From: Thermoflexibacter sp.
GTDB lineage: Bacteria > Bacteroidota > Bacteroidia > Cytophagales > Thermoflexibacteraceae
Length of the DNA: 8,952 nucleotides
Reading direction: 5' to 3'
NCBI GenBank assembly: GCA_025455345.1
Contig: JALOMS010000327.1
Location: 1 to 8,952, forward strand
The notes under the pieces: generated by a model
Database searches by the model: none
The model's input: the letters and a program-made list of their open reading frames with translations, nothing else
What the model was told of the DNA's origin: nothing
Shown here: one piece after another, positions 1-6,187 of the stretch
Numbering within the stretch: position 1 is the first letter of the stretch
Layout: each line of letters begins with the position of its first letter
Made by a program: the position numbers and the translations under genes

Positions 1-242
1 TTGTCCGTTGTTGCTGTGTAATTGTCTGCCGAAACGCTGTCAATTAGTGAAGTGTCAAACTTTAAGTTGTCAAGTCGCTGAAAAATTTGGTCGTGATTGC
101 CGGTGTGAAAAACGGTCAGTTGTCTGTTAGCAATATCAAAGTCCAACGAGTTGATGTTTGTCAAGTCGGCAAGTTTCATCCGTATCATTTGTTCCTCGGA
201 TGGGCAGTCCATTTTTGTTATTTTAAATGTCGTTTTCTGCAT
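1..242 (-). CDS. Cation-efflux (CDF-type) transporter, N-terminal part, cut by window edge
   Basis: Reading the minus strand from the ATG at 240-242 gives 80 open codons to the window edge with no stop. An in-frame TAA lies two codons before the ATG, which fixes the 5' limit; a second in-frame ATG is at 210-212. The protein starts MQKTTFKITKMDCPSEEQ. Residues about 4-70 look like a ferredoxin-fold heavy-metal-associated (HMA) domain, with MDCPSEE at 11-17 in place of the usual MxCxxC metal loop, so only one cysteine remains. From memory of Bacteroidota proteins, this N-terminus precedes a six-helix cation diffusion facilitator membrane domain that exports divalent metals across the inner membrane. 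That membrane domain lies outside the window, so the transporter call is inference; the HMA-like fold and coding nature are well supported. No clear Shine-Dalgarno site is present. It lies downstream of the recombinase and ssb remnant on the same strand and could be cargo of that region. Confidence 0.7.
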   Translation of the reverse strand, partial: MQKTTFKITKMDCPSEEQMIRMKLADLTNINSLDFDIANRQLTVFHTGNHDQIFQRLDNLKFDTSLIDSVSADNYTATTD

Positions 243-276
243 TGTTTATTGTTGTCGCTTGGGTCGTCCTACCATT

Positions 277-388
277 ACTGCTAACTCTCTAATATACGCA
301 CCTTGCGTATCTCTCCCAAAGATAAAACTCCTTCCTAAAATTATCAAAATAAAATACCAAATAATTTATAAATAAATCAGTTAGCAGT
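277..388. repeat. 10-bp inverted repeat with attC-like layout
   Basis: ACTGCTAACT (277-286) is exactly inverted as AGTTAGCAGT (379-388), separated by 92 nt. The plus-strand order, CTAAC on the left and GTTAG on the right, follows the order of the outer boxes of an integron attC site (RYYYAAC ... GTTRRRY). Each arm fits those seven-base boxes at only five positions. A second hairpin (294-310) lies inside. The total span of 112 nt is within the attC size range. The repeat itself is certain; its identity as a recombination site is a hypothesis prompted by the nearby integron-integrase-like recombinase. Confidence 0.5.
294..310. repeat. Short perfect hairpin ATACGCA-CCT-TGCGTAT
   Basis: A 7-bp perfect stem with a 3-nt loop, 52 nt upstream of the transporter start codon. 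Related sequence recurs at 426-438 (TACGCA-C-TGCGTA). It has no T-tract and does not look like a terminator. It may be a protein-binding site or part of the larger inverted-repeat structure at 277-388. Confidence 0.5.
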
Positions 389-395
389 CTAAAAA

Positions 396-406
396 ATGAA
401 TTTCAT
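396..406. repeat. Short palindrome ATGAA-T-TTCAT
   Basis: A 5-bp perfect stem around a single central base, just outside the right arm of the 277-388 inverted repeat. In sequence this AT-rich it could arise by chance, so no function is proposed. Confidence 0.25.
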
Positions 407-414
407 AACGCAAA

Positions 415-476
415 ACAATACAAAATACGCACTGCGTAAAAAGAATATATTTGCAAACAACAATACAAAACACGCA
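415..476. repeat. Pair of 17-nt direct repeats, 45 nt apart
   Basis: ACAATACAAAATACGCA at 415-431 recurs as ACAATACAAAACACGCA at 460-476 with one mismatch. Each copy is preceded by GCAAA (from 410 and from 453), the second copy carrying two extra bases. Two copies are too few for a CRISPR array. They could be the remains of a tandem duplication or recombinase or replication-protein binding sites. The second copy ends 3 nt from the stop codon of the ssb remnant. Confidence 0.5.
426..438. repeat. Short palindrome TACGCA-C-TGCGTA
   Basis: A 6-bp perfect stem with a single-base loop. It overlaps the end of the first 17-nt direct repeat and resembles the core of the hairpin at 294-310. It sits just upstream of a plus-strand TATATTTG, an arrangement that could be an operator next to a promoter, but no gene on that strand supports this. 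Confidence 0.35.
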
Positions 477-478
477 AG

Positions 479-666
479 CTAAGATTCCTTCTTATCAAGC
501 AGAATCACCTGCTCGCCTATCACTTCGGTAACATATCGCTTACCGCCAGACTTGTCTTCGTAAGAGCCAGCGATAATTTAGCCACTTTTATATTTCCTTC
601 CAAAGTCTTGATATCAGGGTCGTTCCCCAAGTTCCCTATCAGTGTAACTCTATTTAGCCCCCTCAT
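479..666 (-). pseudogene. ssb: Single-stranded DNA-binding protein, internally deleted and frame-broken
   Basis: From the ATG at 664-666 the minus strand encodes MRGLNRVTLIGNLGNDPDIK and continues to KVAKLSLA (residue 34, codon at 565-567). This is the N-terminal strand and Greek-key start of a bacterial SSB OB-fold. That frame then runs into unrelated residues and stops at 520-522. In another frame, starting near 565, SYEDKSGGKRYVTEV and then a short tail ending DKKES follow to a TAG at 479-481; this is the C-terminal part of an SSB OB-fold. The middle of the fold, roughly 50 residues by comparison with typical SSBs, is missing, with the junction at about 563-570. The start lies inside the recombinase gene (17-nt overlap), implying the intact ancestor was translationally coupled to it. 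A functional SSB from this copy is very unlikely. The acidic C-terminal tip of housekeeping SSBs is also absent, typical of short or mobile-element SSBs. Confidence 0.8.
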
Positions 667-1759
667 CTTTCTTGTGGTTGTCTTTCTTGTAGTTATCGTT
701 TATTTTGTCCAAAGGGCTTTGTATCTTTTGGATATTTTTTTGGCTTACGTGCGTATAGAGCATTGTAGTTTTGATGTCGCTATGCCCAAGTAGTTCTTGG
801 ATAAACTTTACGTCCGTTCCCGCTTCCAATAGGTGCGTGGCAAAGCTATGCCGCAAGCCATGAATCCCTATTTTTTTGTTAATTTTTGCCTTCTCCATCG
901 CATCTTTAAACACTTGTTGCGCGCTTCTGCTGCTGTATTGGTCGCCATACTGTCCCTCAAAAAGATACTTTTTAGGCTTGTATTCCTTAAAATATGCCCT
1001 TAGTTGTTCTAAAATGCTCTCTGGCAGGTTCACATACCTATCTTTCTTGCCCTTGCTTTGCTCTACCAACACTTGCATACGCCCACTGTCTATGTCCGTA
1101 ATTTTTAGATTGACAATTTCACTCACTCTCAGTCCCATGCCATAGCAGAGTTTGAGCATAGTATTGTGTTTGAGGTTTTCTGTTACTTCAAATAGTTTTT
1201 TAATATCCTGAACACTAATTACTTTGGGTAAAAGTGAAGGCTTTTTAGGGCGTGGTATTTCAAAGAAAAATTTTTCTCTTTTCAGTACCTGCTCAAAATA
1301 AAACTTCACCGCATTAATCCTGCTATGTAGCGTATTTTCAGAGAGTTGAAGCGTATTCACACAGTACAAAAAATAGCTACGCAAGCGGGTAGCATCTAAC
1401 TCATCTACGTTTTTATCTTTCAGCACGTACAGCAGTTGGGCAAATTCATTCCTGTATGTTTTTATGGTATTGGGACTATAAGCCTTCAATTGCAAAGTTT
1501 CTATTAACTTATTAAATGCCAATAAATTAACTTCGCTAATGTGGGCAATGACCTCTTTGCCCACCAGCGAAATTTCAAAACCAAATTGTTTTCTGTACGT
1601 AGGCGTGTCTGGCACATACCAAGCCTTTTCAGATTGACTCCACTTTGCACCTACCATTTTCTTTACCTCTTTAATGAGTGCAGCATCATAGTCAAAGCGC
1701 ATGAAAATCACTGCCTTATCTTTGTGCTTGCCTAATTCGCATTTGATTTTATTTTCCAT
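650..1759 (-). CDS. Tyrosine recombinase/integrase, integron-integrase-like C-terminus
   Basis: This 369-residue protein cuts and rejoins DNA through a tyrosine-DNA intermediate. Residues about 1-70 form an extra N-terminal module (GAKWSQSEKAWYVPD, 37-51) common in Bacteroidota recombinases. Residues about 78-170 are the SAM-like core-binding domain (YSPNTIKTYRNEF). Residues about 180-350 are the catalytic domain, with all expected residues visible: R211 (GLRVSEIVNLK), K236 (SKGKKDR), H300 and R303 (HGLRHSFATH), H326 (LLGHSD) and nucleophile Y335 (MLYTHVSQ). The following SPLDKI (348-353) resembles the SPLD after the tyrosine in integron integrases, but the integron-specific insertion before HxxR is absent. 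It therefore belongs to the XerC/D-IntI-like group and is not a proven integron integrase. A Lys/Asp-rich tail ends it, and the ssb remnant starts inside its last codons. A 12-bp palindrome lies 11 nt before the ATG. The gene appears intact. Confidence 0.9.
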   Translation of the reverse strand: MENKIKCELGKHKDKAVIFMRFDYDAALIKEVKKMVGAKWSQSEKAWYVPDTPTYRKQFGFEISLVGKEVIAHISEVNLLAFNKLIETLQLKAYSPNTIKTYRNEFAQLLYVLKDKNVDELDATRLRSYFLYCVNTLQLSENTLHSRINAVKFYFEQVLKREKFFFEIPRPKKPSLLPKVISVQDIKKLFEVTENLKHNTMLKLCYGMGLRVSEIVNLKITDIDSGRMQVLVEQSKGKKDRYVNLPESILEQLRAYFKEYKPKKYLFEGQYGDQYSSRSAQQVFKDAMEKAKINKKIGIHGLRHSFATHLLEAGTDVKFIQELLGHSDIKTTMLYTHVSQKNIQKIQSPLDKINDNYKKDNHKKDEGAK

Positions 1760-1770
1760 AGATTAGCTTT

Positions 1771-1782
1771 TCCAATATTGGA
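1771..1782. promoter_or_regulatory. Perfect 12-bp palindrome before the recombinase start
   Basis: TCCAATATTGGA is its own reverse complement and ends 11 nt upstream of the recombinase ATG, in the leader or promoter zone. This position suits an operator or an autoregulatory binding site, but no promoter boxes are convincing nearby. Function is inference; the palindrome is exact. Confidence 0.4.
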
Positions 1783-1810
1783 TTTCTTTCAAAAGTGCTT
1801 TTTTTTATCA

Positions 1811-1842
1811 CCTCTCCCCTGCCCCTCTCCTGCTGAGAGGGG
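1811..1842. repeat. GC-rich hairpin, likely dispersed repeat
   Basis: CCCCTCTC (1822-1829) pairs with GAGAGGGG (1835-1842) around a 5-nt loop, preceded by a partial second copy of the pyrimidine arm (CCTCTCCCC at 1811-1819). It stands out in an AT-rich intergenic stretch between acs and the recombinase. There is no T-run on the exit side of either strand, so it is a poor intrinsic terminator. The style (CCCCTCTCC / GGAGAGGGG) matches short dispersed repeats found widely in Bacteroidota and cyanobacteria, from memory; the copy number in this genome is unknown. Confidence 0.5.
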
Positions 1843-1883
1843 AAAAAGGATACTTTCGCAAGAAGTCTATTATCAAACTTCCT

Positions 1884-3777
1884 TTACTTCTTCCTCAACT
1901 CCTCCGCTCCCTTCTTAATGCTTTCCACCACATTGGGGTCGAGCAGGGTAGAAATATCGCCCAAGTTCGAGGTATCTCCCTCCGCTATTTTTCGCAAAAT
2001 ACGGCGCATGATTTTCCCAGAGCGCGTTTTAGGCAAGCCCTCTACCACTTGAATTTGGTCGGGTTTGGCGATTGCGCCTATCTCTTTGGTTACCACTGCC
2101 AAGACCTCTTTCTTGAAACTCTCCTCGTGTTCGGGCTTCTCTTCGCAAATCACAAAGGCATAAATGCCCTGCCCTTTGATTTCGTGCGGGTAGCCCACTA
2201 CTGCCGATTCTACGACCGCAATGTGCTGATTAATTGCATTTTCCACTTCCGCAGTGCCTATCCTATGCCCCGATACGTTGATTACGTCATCTACCCTGCC
2301 CGTAATGCGATAGTAGCCGTCCTCATCTCGCCTGCACCCGTCCCCTGTGAAGTACAGCCCTCTGTAAGTCGCAAAATAGTTTTGCTTGCAACGCTCGTGG
2401 TCTCCGTAGGTCGTCCTAATCATGGAGGGCCAAGGGAACTTGATACACAAATTGCCCTCAATACCGTTTCCATGTATCTCTCTGCCGTTGGAGTCCACCA
2501 CCACAGGTTGCACGCCAGGGAGGGGCAAGGTCGCAAAAGTAGGCTTCTGCGCCGTAATGCGTGGCAGTGGCGAAATCATAATGCCGCCTGTTTCCGTTTG
2601 CCACCAAGTATCTACGATAGGGCAACGACTTTTACCTATATTTTTGTAGTACCACTGCCATGCTTCTTCGTTAATTGGCTCACCCACAGAGCCTAAAACC
2701 TTCAAAGTGCTTAGGTTATAAGGCGTAATGTACTCCTCTCCAAAAGTCATCAGCGAGCGAATGGCGGTAGGTGCAGTATAAAAAACATTCACTCTGTGCT
2801 TGGCAATTACCCTCCAAAAACGCCCTGCATCGGGGTAGGTAGGAATCCCCTCAAACATCAGCACCGTTGCGCCTGAAAGTAAGGGTCCGTAAACAATATA
2901 AGAGTGTCCTGTAATCCAACCCACATCTGCCGTACACCAATAGACATCATTTTCTTCGTATTGGAACACGTTTTCGAAGGTAAATTTGGTATAAACCATG
3001 TAGCCACCCGTGCTATGCACCACACCCTTGGGCTTGCCCGTAGAGCCAGAAGTATAGAGAATGAATAACTTATCTTCCGAGTCCATTTCCTCTGCCTCAC
3101 ACTCCTTGCTTGCCTTGTTCATTTCCTCGCCCCACCACACATCTCTGCCTTCTACCATGCTCACCTTGCCTTCCCCTCTCTGATAGACGATACAACGCTT
3201 TACGGAAGGTGTTTTCTCCAATGCTTCATCTACTATCTGCTTGACTTCTAAGGTTTTATTTCCTCTGTATGCAATGTCAGAAGTAATCACCGCATTGCAC
3301 TCTGCGTCATTGATTCTATCGGCAAGCGAATTGGGCGAACACTACCGAGTGAATTGCGCCTATGCGGGCGCAGGCAAGCATCGCAATCGCCGCCTCTGGC
3401 ACCATAGGCATATAGATACAAACCCTATCGCCTTTCTTTACGCCATTGTTTTTTAGTACATTGGCAAATTGGCAAACCTTCTCATAAAGCTCTCTGTACG
3501 TAAGTTTTACGAAAATGTCCGTAGGTTCATTGGATTCCCAAATAATCGCAACCTTGTCAGGATTGGTAAGTACATGCCTGTCCAAGCAGTTTTCGGTGAT
3601 ATTCAGTTTGCCACCAATAAACCACTGCACATCCAAATCATTAAAGTCCCAATCCAGTGTTCTTTTCCAAAGTTTGCGCCAGTGAAACTCTTGGGCAATG
3701 CCCGACCAAAAGGCTTCGGGGTCTTCTACGCTTTTGCGGTAGGTGCTGAGGTATTCCTCAAAAGATTTGATTCTCAT
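1884..3777 (-). pseudogene. acs: Acetyl-CoA synthetase, broken by a short internal deletion
   Basis: Acs joins acetate, ATP and CoA into acetyl-CoA through acetyl-AMP in the cytoplasm. The 5' part (3777-3316, 153 residues) holds the ACAS N-terminal domain (FEEYLSTYRK) and the start of the AMP-binding domain, ending properly at GAIHSVVFA (residue 148) before out-of-frame QFACR and a TAG. The 3' part is open to 1884; in its frame NSLADRINDAECNA resumes immediately after the break. Numbering from the GTG at 3290, it carries TSGSTGKPKG (80-89), WWQTETGG (229-236), YFTGDG (313-318), the hinge and C-terminal domain (GRVDDVINVSGHR), and PKTRSGK (420-426) with the catalytic, acetylation-target lysine. 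Joined, the product would be about 634 residues, the normal family length. The family pattern VVFAGFSxNxLxDR shows about 11 nt missing at 3333-3338. Everything else is intact, so this is either a very recent inactivation or a sequence error. The gene looks more GC-rich than its neighbours. Confidence 0.85.
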
Positions 3778-3938
3778 AATTTACTATTTTTTAAATATGC
3801 TAATATTGTTAATTCCTTTATTATAAATAAGTTAATAATAAAAATTAGAGGTGTTTTGATACGAAAGTACAGCAATTTATTCACTTATACTTTAGTCAGA
3901 TTACATTAGTAAGGTAAAAATATGCTTATCAAAGATTC
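3778..3938. other. AT-rich leader region upstream of acs
   Basis: I see no gene. On the minus strand this is the acs leader. TACTTTCG (revcomp of 3860-3867) resembles the Bacteroidota -7 box TAnnTTTG with one mismatch, but no TTG lies at the right distance, so no promoter is called. There is no Shine-Dalgarno sequence before the acs ATG, as is usual for Bacteroidota. Confidence 0.4.
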
Positions 3939-3983
3939 TATCAAAATATAGTATATGAATCTTTTTATGTCTATATTTTGATA
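3939..3983 (-). terminator. 13-bp inverted repeat spanning the oxidoreductase stop codon, possible terminator
   Basis: TATCAAAATATAG (3939-3951) is exactly inverted at 3971-3983, with a 19-nt spacer. The right-hand arm contains the last codons and the TAG of the oxidoreductase gene. A second pair, AAAGATTC (3931-3938) with GAATCTTT (3957-3964), interlocks with the first, so the two hairpins cannot form together. The stem is almost all A/T and no strong U-tract follows directly, so termination is plausible but weak; the inverted repeat itself is certain. Confidence 0.45.
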
Positions 3984-5032
3984 ACTTTTTGTTCTTTCTG
4001 ACTTTGATAGGCTAATTCTATGATTTTGATAACATTGTAAGCCTCTTGTGGCTTTACTGCCAATTCTTTTTTATGGCGTATTGTTTCATAAATATTAGTA
4101 TAAAAATCTGTATATGAACCATTTAATGTTTCTATATTCCCTTCAAAATGTAAGTCGTTGATTTCTGTGTTGAGCTTGCCCCAAAACTTCTGCTCTTCCC
4201 TGCCCCACTCACTTGTATTAGGCAAATAGCCATTACTCAATGCTTCCTCTTGAGGGTCAAGTCCATATTTGATAAAAGAACCAGCACTTCCATGTAAGAT
4301 AAATTTAGGCATAGCCTCTCTCACCAAATAACTTGATTTGAGCAATACCTGCAAATTGCCTTCTTCTTGGGGATAATCCAAGTATATTTCATAAAAATCA
4401 TCTATTTTACTTGCCCTGCGCTGTTTCCCTATCTTTGCAAAGACACTATCAGGCATTCCAAACAAATGCAAGGCTTGGTCTATCAAATGTGAACCTAAAT
4501 TATACACAATGCCCGCACCTATTCCGTCTTCTTCTTTCCAAGTATTAGCGGCAATGTAATTGCGGAAACGGTCATAATGAGCCTCATACACAGCCAAATC
4601 TCCTAACCAATGATTGGCAATTATTTTTTTGACTGTTTTGAAATCACCATCATACCTGCGATTTTGGAATACACTAATAATCAAGTTTTTAGATTGGGCT
4701 ATACTGATTAGCTCCTCCATTTCCCAAGAAGAATTAGTAGCTGGTTTTTCTAAAATAAGGTGCTTCCCTGCTAACAAAACAGCCTTACCTTGCTCATAAT
4801 GGAATTGGTTGGGCGTATTAACTACTACTAATTCTATATCATCATCTTGTAAAATTTCTTCAAAAGTTTTTACTACTTGTATGTCTGGGTATCGGAGTTT
4901 AGATTTTTCGTGGTTTCTCTCCAATATTTTACAGATGCGGAATCTTTCGTCAATAGCAAGCAAAGGAGCATGAAATACACGTCCTGACATTCCATAACAA
5001 GTAAGAGCAACATTGATGGGTTCGATAATCAT
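3971..5032 (-). CDS. Gfo/Idh/MocA-family NAD(P)-dependent oxidoreductase
   Basis: At 353 residues this has the normal family length. The N-terminal Rossmann domain (about 6-125) opens with VALTCYGMSGRVFHAPLL and includes the cofactor/catalytic EKP motif (E95-K96-P97). The C-terminal alpha/beta domain (about 130-345) carries FQNRRYDGDF (122-131) and NLGSHLID (178-185), where H182 is the usual catalytic histidine. FHAPLL, NRRYDGDF and LGSHLIDQAL place it near the YdgJ/YvaA (IolW, scyllo-inositol dehydrogenase-like) branch. Such enzymes oxidise or reduce a sugar or cyclitol in the cytoplasm; the actual substrate cannot be read from sequence. Two departures are visible: the first glycine of the GxGxxG loop is cysteine (C12) and the aspartate usual before LGxHLID is asparagine (N178). 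No sugar-pathway genes adjoin; acs lies 193 nt downstream on the same strand and uppS is divergent upstream. No Shine-Dalgarno site is evident. Confidence 0.85.
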   Translation of the reverse strand: MIIEPINVALTCYGMSGRVFHAPLLAIDERFRICKILERNHEKSKLRYPDIQVVKTFEEILQDDDIELVVVNTPNQFHYEQGKAVLLAGKHLILEKPATNSSWEMEELISIAQSKNLIISVFQNRRYDGDFKTVKKIIANHWLGDLAVYEAHYDRFRNYIAANTWKEEDGIGAGIVYNLGSHLIDQALHLFGMPDSVFAKIGKQRRASKIDDFYEIYLDYPQEEGNLQVLLKSSYLVREAMPKFILHGSAGSFIKYGLDPQEEALSNGYLPNTSEWGREEQKFWGKLNTEINDLHFEGNIETLNGSYTDFYTNIYETIRHKKELAVKPQEAYNVIKIIELAYQSQKEQKVIKI

Positions 5033-5418
5033 GGGCTTTATTGATTTTAAAATTAGGGAATACTTTGATTTGTTAAAAGTAGTATTTTCTTTGCAACCTA
5101 TTATCGCATATTCTCGTCTTAATACAAATTTTTACAAACAGTGATTTTTGTCTTGTCTATTATTCTCTGGTTAAATTTAGTTAAATATCTAATAATGAAA
5201 TATTTGGAAAATATTAAATGCTTAAATACTAATAAAGGCTTTAACAATGTGATAATAAGTCATTTAATAATCAAGCATATTGTATAGTTCTCAGCACATC
5301 AAATTAAAAATTAATATTTTTCCATCATGTTTTCATCTAAAATTTACCAACCTTTGCCAAATATTTTGCTAAATTGCGCTCGTTTTTAATGATTGTTTTA
5401 AAAGGTTAGGGAAGAAAG
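5033..5418. other. 386-nt gene-free divergent intergenic region
   Basis: This stretch separates the minus-strand oxidoreductase from plus-strand uppS and should hold both promoters. It is strongly AT-rich and I find no credible open frame or RNA gene. AACCTTTG (5349-5356) is a one-mismatch fit to the Bacteroidota -7 box TAnnTTTG and is about 60 nt before uppS, but no clear -33 TTG accompanies it. A purine-rich AGGGAAGAAAG just before the uppS ATG could act as a weak ribosome-binding site. Confidence 0.45.
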
Positions 5419-6177
5419 ATGAAAGAATTGATAGATAAGTCGCATGTCCCTCAGCATATTGCGGTCATCATGGATGGCAATGGTAGATGGGCAAAAAAGA
5501 GAGGCATGAGCCGAGTTTTTGGGCATAAGAATGCAATTCAAGCGGTCAGAGAGATTTCAGAAGGCTCAGGAGAATTGGGTGTCAAATACCTGACTTTGTA
5601 TGCTTTTTCTACTGAAAATTGGAGCCGACCTACGAAAGAAGTAGAGGCACTCATGGAGTTATTGGTAAAAGCAATCAAAGATGAATTGCCTACGCTAATG
5701 AAAAATAATGTCAAATTATTTAGTATAGGGGATATTTCTAACTTGCCAAACTCTACCCAGCAACAACTTGCTCAAGCCTTAGAAATTACCAAAAATAATA
5801 CAGGCTTAAATCTTATTATTGCGTTGAGTTATAGTGGGAAATGGGACATCGTAGAAGCAACCAAGAAGATAGCCGAACAGGTAAAGCAAGGGAAAATCCT
5901 TGCGGAGGAGATAGATGAAAAGCTTTTTGCGAAGTATCTATCGACCAGCTATGCTCCTGATGTAGATTTAATGATTCGTACAGGAGGAGATTATCGCATT
6001 AGTAACTTTATGCTTTGGCAGTTGGCTTATGCAGAGTTGTATATCATGGAAAATGTTTTTTGGCCTGACTTCCGCAAACAACATTTATTTGAGGCTATTC
6101 TCGACTACCAAAGAAGAGAACGCCGATTTGGAAAAATTAGTGAACAGTTAAAAACAGCTACTACTAACGAATTATAA
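5419..6177 (+). CDS. uppS: Undecaprenyl diphosphate synthase (cis-prenyltransferase)
   Basis: UppS extends farnesyl diphosphate with isopentenyl diphosphate units to C55 undecaprenyl diphosphate, the lipid carrier for peptidoglycan and surface polysaccharides. The enzyme is a cytosolic dimer at the inner membrane. The 252-residue length is typical. All signature regions are present: HIAVIMDGNGRWAKKRG (13-29) with catalytic D19, GH (35-36), FSTENW (63-68), ALSYSGKWDI (135-144), and IRTGGDYRISNF (186-197) followed by QLAYAEL (201-207) with the metal-binding glutamate E206, then WPDF (215-218). The common GGE in the RTGG loop is GGD here, and the residue after it is tyrosine; both look tolerable. 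The ATG is preceded by a purine-rich stretch and the first codons fit the usual short N-terminus. bamA follows after 10 nt, so the two are surely co-transcribed, a conserved Bacteroidota arrangement. Confidence 0.95.
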   Translation: MKELIDKSHVPQHIAVIMDGNGRWAKKRGMSRVFGHKNAIQAVREISEGSGELGVKYLTLYAFSTENWSRPTKEVEALMELLVKAIKDELPTLMKNNVKLFSIGDISNLPNSTQQQLAQALEITKNNTGLNLIIALSYSGKWDIVEATKKIAEQVKQGKILAEEIDEKLFAKYLSTSYAPDVDLMIRTGGDYRISNFMLWQLAYAELYIMENVFWPDFRKQHLFEAILDYQRRERRFGKISEQLKTATTNEL

Positions 6178-6187
6178 TCAAACTACA

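Larger units (their letters stand above)
243..478. other. Gene-free, repeat-bearing spacer between ssb remnant and transporter
   Basis: I find no supportable gene here; short frames opening from 87 and 151 on the plus strand are shadows of the minus-strand transporter. The stretch is very AT-rich and holds several structured elements listed separately: a 10-bp inverted repeat (277-286/379-388), a hairpin (294-310), a pair of 17-nt direct repeats (415-431/460-476) and two short palindromes (396-406, 426-438). A plus-strand TATATTTG at 446-453 matches the Bacteroidota -7 consensus TAnnTTTG, but no TTG at the -33 position and no gene follow it. Confidence 0.6.

Noticed and set aside
87..375. Two overlapping plus-strand frames at the left end
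   Set aside because: They are opposite a recognisable HMA-like N-terminus on the minus strand and have no protein-like character.
446..453. Plus-strand promoter TATATTTG
   Set aside because: It matches the Bacteroidota -7 box, but there is no -33 TTG at the right distance and no plus-strand gene downstream; the match is likely by chance in AT-rich DNA.
410..476. CRISPR array
   Set aside because: There are only two imperfect repeat copies with one spacer-like interval and no cas genes.
1..1760. A complete integron
   Set aside because: The recombinase lacks the integron-specific insertion and only one partial attC-like repeat is visible, so an integron is kept only as a hypothesis.
1811..1850. 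Intrinsic terminator for acs
   Set aside because: The hairpin is good, but no T-run follows it on the minus strand or the plus strand.
2049..2696. Plus-strand open frame of 215 codons
   Set aside because: It lies fully antisense to the conserved catalytic part of acs, and its translation resembles no known protein. It is a shadow of the relatively GC-rich acs sequence.
3316..3362. Programmed ribosomal frameshift in acs
   Set aside because: There is no slippery heptamer at the break, and conserved residues (the GFS of VVFAGFS) are physically missing, so a deletion explains it better.
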